From: an uncultured Eubacteriales bacterium
GTDB taxonomy: Bacteria; Bacillota; Clostridia; Oscillospirales; Oscillospiraceae
Assembly (NCBI GenBank): GCA_900316205.1
Contig: ONBX01000011.1
Location: 22,657-86,656 of the forward strand
Direction: 5' to 3'
DNA: 64,000 nt
Shown: positions 61,915 to 64,000 of the stretch, piece after piece
Layout: each line of letters opens with the position of its first letter
Position numbering within the stretch: position 1 is the stretch's first letter
The notes under the pieces: model-generated
What the model saw: the letters and a program-made list of their open reading frames with translations, nothing else
What the model was told of the DNA's origin: nothing
Databases searched by the model: none
Position numbers and translations under genes: made by a program

Positions 61915-63543
61915 TTAGTTTTCCTTGCGCAGACGGGGCAGGACCACGGCGCAGCCGCAGCCGGACAGGATCAGCAGCGCGATCCACAGGGCCGGGCTGC
62001 TGTCTCCGGTGGCGGGCGCCTTGCCGGAAGAGCTGCCGGAACCGCTGGAAGAACCGCCGGAGGAAGAGCCGCCGGAGGAGCTGCCGCCGGAACCGCCGGA
62101 AGAGCCGCCGGAGGTGATCTTGAAGCTGCTGGACACATCCGTAGTACTGCCGTTGTTGGAAACGGTGGCAGTGATGGTGTAGCTGGTGTCCGCTTTCAGG
62201 GTGTTCAGGTAGCTGGCCTTCAGGGTGATGTTCTTGCCGTCGGAGATGGTGTAGTGCTCAGAGCTGATCTCCGTGCCGTTGACGTAGACCTTGGATACCG
62301 GGTCGGAGGCAATGAAGATGATGTTGCCGCTGCCGCCCTTGGCGTGCTGGTTGCCGGTGCTGCTGGCATAGCCCAGGGAGGGCTCGATGGTGATCTTGGC
62401 GGAGACGTCGCCGGCGCTGGTCTTCACGGTCAGGGTATGTGCGCCCCAGGTCAGGGCAGAAATGGCGCTGGCCTTCACGGTGAGATTGGTGCCGCTGGCG
62501 GTGTAGCTGGAGGCGCCGATGGCAGCGCCGTCCAGAGACGCACTGACGATATCAGGCTTCACGGTGAAGCTCTTATCGGTGCCGCGCTTCCAGGAAACAT
62601 CGCTGGGATCGATGCTGGCAGGAGGCAGAATGGTGATGGGGAAGGGCGCGGCCATGTTAGAGCCATCATAGCTGACAACAAAGGCCACATACTTGGTGAC
62701 GGTCTCGCTGTCGCTGCCGAAGCTGTCCAGGCAGGCGGAGGTGATGGTCAGGGTGTTGCCGGCGAAGCTGTAATCGCTGCCCTCGGAGAGGGTCTGGCCG
62801 CCGGCGAGGCTGTTGCTGTCAGCGATGATGACCTTGTCGGGCTTATCGGTGATGCTCACCGTGATGGGGCTGCCGCTGCCCTTCACATGGGTGCTGTTAT
62901 TGAGGCTGGCGCTCAGGAAGATGTAGAAGCTGCCGGTGACGGAGGGAGAATCCTTGAAGCGGAACTCCAGGCTGTAAGCTCCGGCAGGCAGGGATTCAAA
63001 GGTGGACTTGTTGCCGCTCTCGCTGATGGTCAGGGTGCCGCCCTGGGCAGGGTCGGAGGGATCGCTGGGAGAGAAGCTGAAGTACAGAGCCGCCGAACCC
63101 TTGGCGGAATACAGGATGACCTGCTCCGGCTCAGGCGTGACGGAAAAGCTCTTGTCGCCGCTCATGCCGGAACCGCTCTTGTAGTAGTAAATGGTGCTGA
63201 GAGGGGTGACAGAACTGGAGGGAGGATCTTTCTTTTCCTCGTCCTTCTTCTCCTCGTCGCCTTCTCCGTCGGTCTTGTCGCCGCCTTCTTCGGCAGGGTC
63301 GCTGCCCTCGCCGGAGGGGTCGCCGCCCTCTTCGCCGGAGGGATCGCCGCTCTCTTCGCCGGGGACCGTACCGCCTTCATCGCCGGAGGGATCGCCGCCC
63401 TCCTCGCCGCCTTCCTCGACGATGGTCTCGTTGCCGCCTTCATCGCCGGAGCCGACTTCCTCGGCCAGGGCCGCGGAGCTCATCAGGCTCAGGCACAGAG
63501 CGAAGAGCAGAAGCAGGGAGATCAAAAACTTTGTTGTCTTCAT
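61915..63543 (-). CDS. secreted Ig-like repeat surface protein with APATG sorting signal
   Basis: 542 residues. Signal peptide (KFLISLLLLFALCLSLMSSAALA), then about 90 residues of very acidic Gly/Glu/Asp/Ser repeat (GEEGGDP, SGEEGGDPSGEG), then three to four beta-sandwich-like repeats (about 125-480) each beginning near KSFSV, SFTVKP or NIIFIA, then a Gly/Ser linker (GGSSSGGSSSG) and a C-terminal KAPATGDSS motif, hydrophobic helix and RLRKEN tail. This is a sortase anchor with APATG in place of LPxTG. Domains resemble bacterial Ig-like or X2-like repeats; ligand unknown. GGAG precedes the ATG. Confidence 0.8.
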   Translation of the reverse strand: MKTTKFLISLLLLFALCLSLMSSAALAEEVGSGDEGGNETIVEEGGEEGGDPSGDEGGTVPGEESGDPSGEEGGDPSGEGSDPAEEGGDKTDGEGDEEKKDEEKKDPPSSSVTPLSTIYYYKSGSGMSGDKSFSVTPEPEQVILYSAKGSAALYFSFSPSDPSDPAQGGTLTISESGNKSTFESLPAGAYSLEFRFKDSPSVTGSFYIFLSASLNNSTHVKGSGSPITVSITDKPDKVIIADSNSLAGGQTLSEGSDYSFAGNTLTITSACLDSFGSDSETVTKYVAFVVSYDGSNMAAPFPITILPPASIDPSDVSWKRGTDKSFTVKPDIVSASLDGAAIGASSYTASGTNLTVKASAISALTWGAHTLTVKTSAGDVSAKITIEPSLGYASSTGNQHAKGGSGNIIFIASDPVSKVYVNGTEISSEHYTISDGKNITLKASYLNTLKADTSYTITATVSNNGSTTDVSSSFKITSGGSSGGSGGSSSGGSSSGGSSSGSGSSSGKAPATGDSSPALWIALLILSGCGCAVVLPRLRKEN

Positions 63544-63602
63544 GATGTTTCTCCTTTATCGTGGATTGCTCGCTTGGATATACTGCGCTGTCATACGACA
63601 CT

Positions 63603-63631
63603 AATGTATCACGCGCGTCCCGGTTTTGCAA
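63603..63631 (-). promoter_or_regulatory. candidate promoter of the surface protein gene
   Basis: Minus strand TTGCAA, 17 bases, TACATT, 60 bases before the ATG. Confidence 0.5.
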
Positions 63632-63831
63632 GGGCTATTTCATCGTTCTGCGATAAAATATTACCGAATCGTAAACGCTTCGTCAACATATAGAAACTTG
63701 CAAAAAGCAGGCACAAGATGTTCGATTTTCGTTATTCCGGGAGAACTGTGAGCGCTTCCCCCTTCCATATGGTGCTTTCGCACTTGCTTCCTCCTTCGCG
63801 GTATGTCATATTTTTTCTCCGAAAAGAAAAT
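63632..63831. other. gene-free stretch
   Basis: Between the surface gene promoter and the repeat cluster nothing convincing is seen on either strand; short open frames here have no ribosome site. Confidence 0.5.
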
Positions 63832-63965
63832 CGCCCCGGCAAAAGCCGGGGCGATTCAAGCTGTCGACAAAGTGTCGACAGCTTGAATCGCCAAAATGGA
63901 TACTTCCGAAAAAGTTCCCATTTTGGCATAGATTGAACGTGAAGGGGGGCATACCCTCCCCCCTT
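63832..63965 (-). repeat. 76-bp dispersed repeat, copy B, with adjoining palindromes
   Basis: Hairpin CGCCCCGGC-AAAA-GCCGGGGCG (63832-63853), a perfect 16-bp inverted repeat GATTCAAGCTGTCGAC with AAAGT loop (63853-63889), then the 76-bp repeat (63890-63965), reverse complement of 9438-9513 with one mismatch. The remaining 35 bases to the window end are AT-rich with no visible gene. Confidence 0.85.
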
Positions 63966-64000
63966 GTATTATTAAGTCGTAGTTAATATAGCTCGTCTCT

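Overview
The window is a dense, GC-rich stretch of a Gram-positive, spore-forming Clostridia chromosome, most like the gut Oscillospiraceae/Ruminococcaceae group. This rests on a Firmicutes-type mraZ-rsmH-ftsL-spoVD-murE division cluster, sporulation genes (yqfC, yqfD, ylbJ, spoVD/spoVE-like), the yqfC-yqfD-phoH-ybeY-era-yqzL-recO block, a MurE with a DNPR (meso-diaminopimelate) motif, and many short palindromic intergenic repeats typical of that group. The genus is inference. Most genes lie on the minus strand, so transcription mostly runs right to left.

Layout. 1-2435: an operon of a flavoredoxin-like flavin reductase, a DUF362 lipoprotein and a YraQ-type permease (cut by the window edge), with a promoter bracketed by two palindromes. 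2.5-13.8 kb: a UvrD/PcrA-type helicase, a CPA2 cation/proton antiporter, a THEP1-like NTPase with SfsA, a CsoR-family metal sensor, an MscS channel, a proline-rich membrane-anchored ectodomain protein and a YihY/BrkB protein. 13.8-26.3 kb: the division and cell-wall cluster, read from mraZ leftwards to ftsZ; murF, murD, murB, murC and ftsA are absent and a murA copy sits between murG and ftsQ. 26.4-33.8 kb: coaD, rsmD, uvrC, HPr, mutS2, recO. 33.8-39.4 kb: yqzL, era, ybeY, phoH, yqfD, yqfC and divergent ylbJ.

39.4-45.9 kb: a tightly overlapping operon murA2-walJ-rlmH-DUF2007-like-pgcA followed by a two-gene chromate transporter, then a NUDIX hydrolase. 46.2-48.6 kb: an ABC-2/ABCG-like exporter whose ATPase carries an N-terminal membrane domain. 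49.0-53.3 kb: a MerR-like regulator, an AT-rich foreign-looking CoiA-like nuclease gene next to ssrA (tmRNA), a cyclophilin, smpB and tatD. 53.3-61.8 kb: two CapA-family proteins and a glycogen/alpha-glucan operon (glgB, glgA, GH13 amylase). 61.9-63.5 kb: a secreted Ig-like surface protein with an APATG sorting signal.

The most unusual content is noncoding. A family of two-hairpin GTAGGGG...CCCCTAC elements occurs at 17281, 48806 and 51286; stem sequences differ between copies but stay self-complementary. A 76-bp repeat is found at both ends of the window with one mismatch. The 3' end of ssrA is duplicated in inverted orientation as part of a perfect 27-bp stem, beside the foreign-looking gene. 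I could run no searches; family names come from motifs read by eye, and promoter calls are consensus matches only.
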